Made by a program: the position numbers and the translations under genes
Shown here: positions 62,337 to 64,000 of the stretch, in pieces
Layout: each line of letters begins with the position of its first letter
How positions within the stretch are numbered: the first letter of the stretch is position 1
Source: Sphingobacterium sp.
GTDB lineage: Bacteria > Bacteroidota > Bacteroidia > Sphingobacteriales > Sphingobacteriaceae
Direction: 5' to 3'
DNA: 64,000 nt
NCBI GenBank assembly: GCA_031277685.1
Contig: JAITLV010000298.1
Span: 1 to 64,000, forward strand
Notes under the pieces: model-generated
What the model was told of the DNA's origin: nothing
What the model saw: the letters and a program-made list of their open reading frames with translations, nothing else
Database searches by the model: none

Positions 62337-62351
62337 TCCTGCCACCCCGAC
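62337..62351 (+). repeat. attR core repeat
   Basis: TCCTGCCACCCCGAC, identical to 23,943-23,957. The bases that follow (TGAAAAGCTCTAACG...) are those that follow tRNA-Pro copy 1 at 2,288, so this is where the chromosome resumes. Confidence 0.85.
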
Positions 62352-62354
62352 TGA

Positions 62355-62385
62355 AAAGCTCTAACGATAGTTAGGGCTTTTTTTG
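62355..62385 (+). terminator. displaced terminator of tRNA-Pro copy 2
   Basis: AAAGCTCTAAC (62,355-62,365), loop GATA, GTTAGGGCTTT (62,370-62,380) then T run. Same stem as the terminator after copy 1 at 2,291. Confidence 0.85.
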
Positions 62386-62527
62386 TTTTTGGCAAGTTGA
62401 GAACCTGCGATCTCCTGAGGGGCTGTAAGTTCGATCCGGAGGAGGCTCAGGGGGGTGCTTGGCTACCGCGTGGCTGAGCCAATCCTGCCTCCCCGACTGA
62501 AAAACGCTAACGAAAGTTAGGTTTTTT
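62386..62527 (+). repeat. second copy of the stretch found after tRNA-Pro copy 1
   Basis: This stretch parallels 2,322-2,462: GGCAAGTTGAGAACCT, GGGCTGTAAGTTC, ATCCGGAG, TGTGGCTGAG-like and a final AATCCTGCCTCCCCGAC at 62,481-62,497, followed by a stem (ACGCTAAC, GAAA, GTTAG) and a T run. The bases between contain GTTCGATCC, like a tRNA T-loop, so it may be a decayed tRNA. Confidence 0.7.
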
Positions 62528-62548
62528 TGTTTCAAGGGAGAAAAGGAA

Positions 62549-63559
62549 CTATAATGCAAGTTGCTCACACTTATCGCCTTTATCAATATTAATTATCAGA
62601 TCATATTTGTTGGGTGTCTTCTCGTTAACAGGAGAGATTATTGTATTTCTATTTTCTTTAGTTTGATCATTCACTCCGATAACGAAGTATTTTTCTGCAT
62701 ATTTCTCTTTTAGGAATACACCTAATTTTTTTGGTCCCTTAAATTGGGGATCATTTTCGAGGTGAAAACTAGCGGCCCAAATCAATACGCCTGATTTGTT
62801 ATCAATATGTCCATTTAAGTTTTCGTACATCATTGAGTCTCTCGGGAACGTTGGGTCATCCCACAGCGATGTGAATTGTTCAAGCTCATGAAATAGCAAC
62901 TTATTTTTGTCATTGCCTATCGTAGATTTTAAACTTTTGACATTTTTTTTGGCTTTTTCCAGGCGTTCAAGCCATTTAGCGGAAGTTATAATCATGATAT
63001 TGCTATCGAGAATAGCATTCATGGAGCTGTCTAATAAAATTTTGGTGTTTGAGATCTGGTCTTTTTGAATACCTGAGGCATAGGTGTTTAACTGTGTGAG
63101 TGGTGTTGAGTAGTTTTGGAAATCTATGCCTACTAATTGGATTTTTTTCTGATGGTTTTCGTTTTATTCTTTAAGCCAATCTATCATCTGCACTATTTCC
63201 AGACAATTATATAAGCCTGCTTTTTGCAGGGAATAGGGTTCATTTAGAGCCGTTAAAGTCGTAGGTAAATCTAAGACAGTTTCCCCGTTGATATAACTGT
63301 TCAGCATGGAAGTTACATTTATTGATGCTTCAAGTACAATGACATGAATAGATTCCTCCTTTATAAGGTGTTTAACGATATCAAATTTTGTGTTGTAATA
63401 TCCTCTGTAGAAATGTTGTGCTTCTCCTAAACCTATGATATTGTGGTTTTGAATTTTGTCCGAAATGCGCGACAATTCTTTTTGTGAAAGATGTTGTGCT
63501 GAACATATAGCAAAAAAAAATGATAATAATAATGTTAGGGCTAGTTTGATTTGGTTCAT
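62549..63559 (-). pseudogene. erythromycin-esterase-like gene interrupted by an in-frame stop
   Basis: Residues 1-131 start MNQIKLALTLLLSFFFAICS (signal peptide) and contain IIGLGEAQHFYRGYYNTKFD, the active-site region of erythromycin-esterase-like proteins (G-E-x-x-H), then 'VIVLEASINVTSMLNSYING'. The frame meets TAA at 63,164-63,166 after DWLKE, but the same frame continues without stop (N-E-N-H-Q-K-K-I-Q-L-V-G-I-D-F) to 62,549, joining the open frame of 157 residues at 63,022. One base change in that codon would restore a protein of about 335 residues. The downstream half still has natural codon use, so the stop looks recent. Whether the full gene would act on macrolides cannot be told; many relatives do not. 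Confidence 0.8.
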
Positions 63560-63633
63560 AATTCTTTTTGTATTGCTTTAGTATAGGATGAAATCCTGTA
63601 CTGAATTCCATAAATAAAACAGAGGGTTCTTTA

Positions 63634-63667
63634 AACAGTAGGGCTGCCCTTGGGTAGCCCTACTGTT
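63634..63667. terminator. hairpin terminator between two leftward genes
   Basis: AACAGTAGGGCT (63,634-63,645) pairs with AGCCCTACTGTT (63,656-63,667). T runs lie on the plus side (TTTTT) and weaker on the minus side. It lies after the stop of the 63,689 gene. Confidence 0.75.
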
Positions 63668-63688
63668 TTTGATCTCTTTCTTAAAAGT

Positions 63689-64000
63689 TTATAGTGCTTT
63701 ATTCTGATTCAGGAACTGTCTGTAGTTGTCCTGATGTTCAAAATATGCAACTTGACCTCCGTCACCGATGAGGACAATGTAGGCCCTTGCTTTGTCTACT
63801 TTTGATCCCGTCTGTGGATCTATGGCATAGCGTACTTTTTCATCTTTTGGAATCCGCTCTTTGCAATTTTCGCAACAGCCATAATATGTCTTTCCATCCA
63901 AAGGTACTGCTAGTTGTTTCTTTCCCATAAATTCATCATTAACCATGCAGACCATATCCGAGGGAACCTGTTGTCCCTTTTCATAGCCAAATTGCTTTTG
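63689..64000 (-). CDS. cysteine-rich TRASH-like protein, N-terminus beyond the window
   Basis: The frame is open from the window edge, so the true start lies to the right of 64,000; at least 103 residues are seen. Contains DMVCMVNDEFMGKKQLAVPL, then 'GKTYYGCCENCKERIP' with C-C-x2-C, the pattern of small metal-binding TRASH/YHS-type domains. 'YAIDPQTGSKVDKARAYIVL' follows. Such proteins are usually periplasmic or membrane-linked metal sensors or carriers. The ATG at 63,955 is an internal Met, since the frame goes on upstream (KQFGYEKGQQVPSD). Copper or iron handling is a guess. Confidence 0.7.
   Translation of the reverse strand, partial: QKQFGYEKGQQVPSDMVCMVNDEFMGKKQLAVPLDGKTYYGCCENCKERIPKDEKVRYAIDPQTGSKVDKARAYIVLIGDGGQVAYFEHQDNYRQFLNQNKAL

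Larger units (their letters stand above)
23943..62351 (+). mobile_element. integrative conjugative element (CTnDOT/Bacteroidota type) in tRNA-Pro
   Basis: Bounded by the 15-bp direct repeat TCCTGCCACCCCGAC at 23,943-23,957 and 62,337-62,351, giving about 38.4 kb between cores. A tyrosine integrase lies 250 bases inside the left end. Relaxase, coupling protein, VirB4-like ATPase and a run of tra genes fill the interior, and two or three cargo blocks interrupt them. Most element genes run left to right; the cargo blocks at 25.8-29.0 and 36.0-38.1 kb include opposite-strand genes. TraN (VirB9-like), TraO, TraP and TraQ were not found, so self-transfer is doubtful. The flank beyond 62,351 continues the terminator expected after tRNA-Pro, which supports the right boundary. 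Confidence 0.88.

Noticed and set aside
1..64000. CRISPR array or insertion sequence
   Set aside because: No regularly spaced repeats and no transposase frame were seen; the only integrase is the tyrosine recombinase at 24,209.

Overview
The window comes from a member of the Bacteroidota, most likely of the Sphingobacterium/Pedobacter type. This is inferred from a SusC/SusD pair, TlpA and DUF6520-type proteins, a CTnDOT-like conjugation module (TraE-TraM, MobA-C, RteC), the histone H1-like small protein, and promoters of the Bacteroidota kind (TTG-N19/20-TAnnTTTG). No database search was possible, so the genus is a guess.

Layout. (1) 1-2,320: ordinary chromosome with a CBM9-like secreted protein, rplS (L19) and a tRNA-Pro(UGG) with its terminator. 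(2) 2,320-5,400: a periplasmic TPR protein bounded by diverged copies of the tRNA-Pro 3' end plus terminator. (3) 5,544-23,309: one leftward operon of eight tightly overlapping genes. It encodes a PUFA-synthase-like polyketide/fatty acid synthase in two megasynthases (NPD-NPD-KS-AT-ACP-ACP-KR and KS-AT-DH-PPTase), a free ACP, an alpha/beta hydrolase, a fusion of two GT1 glycosyltransferases, two condensation-type (PapA-like) acyltransferases and a small membrane protein. Together they predict an acylated, glycosylated polyketide lipid that I cannot match to a known product. (4) 23,883-23,956: a second tRNA-Pro(UGG), into whose 3' end an integrative conjugative element of about 38.4 kb has inserted (15-bp att repeats at 23,943 and 62,337). 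(5) 62,352-64,000: displaced chromosomal flank with the old tRNA terminator, another repeat copy, an erythromycin-esterase-like gene broken by an in-frame stop, and a truncated cysteine-rich protein.

Inside the element, from left to right: tyrosine integrase and an excisionase-like HTH protein; a cargo block (unknown protein, AlbA_2/Schlafen-like protein, unknown protein, HEPN-like protein); a nested-palindrome oriT candidate followed by MobA, the MobB relaxase and the MobC coupling protein; a RadC-like gene and two unknown genes; a divergent three-gene block (small protein, AAA ATPase, PD-(D/E)XK-like nuclease) that looks like a defence system; a promoter with a strongly folded non-coding RNA; a TlpA-SusC-SusD nutrient/peptide uptake block with DUF6520, MauE and an AraC regulator; RteC-type regulators; then the tra operon (TraD-like position, E, F, G, three TraI-like paralogues, J, K, L, M) ending in a DUF3945-like protein, a histone-like protein and DUF3560. 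TraN and later tra genes were not found, so whether the element still conjugates is uncertain. The same quasi-palindrome, GGGTACTACCC, lies upstream of both the excisionase-like gene and the tra operon, which suggests a shared regulator for excision and transfer.
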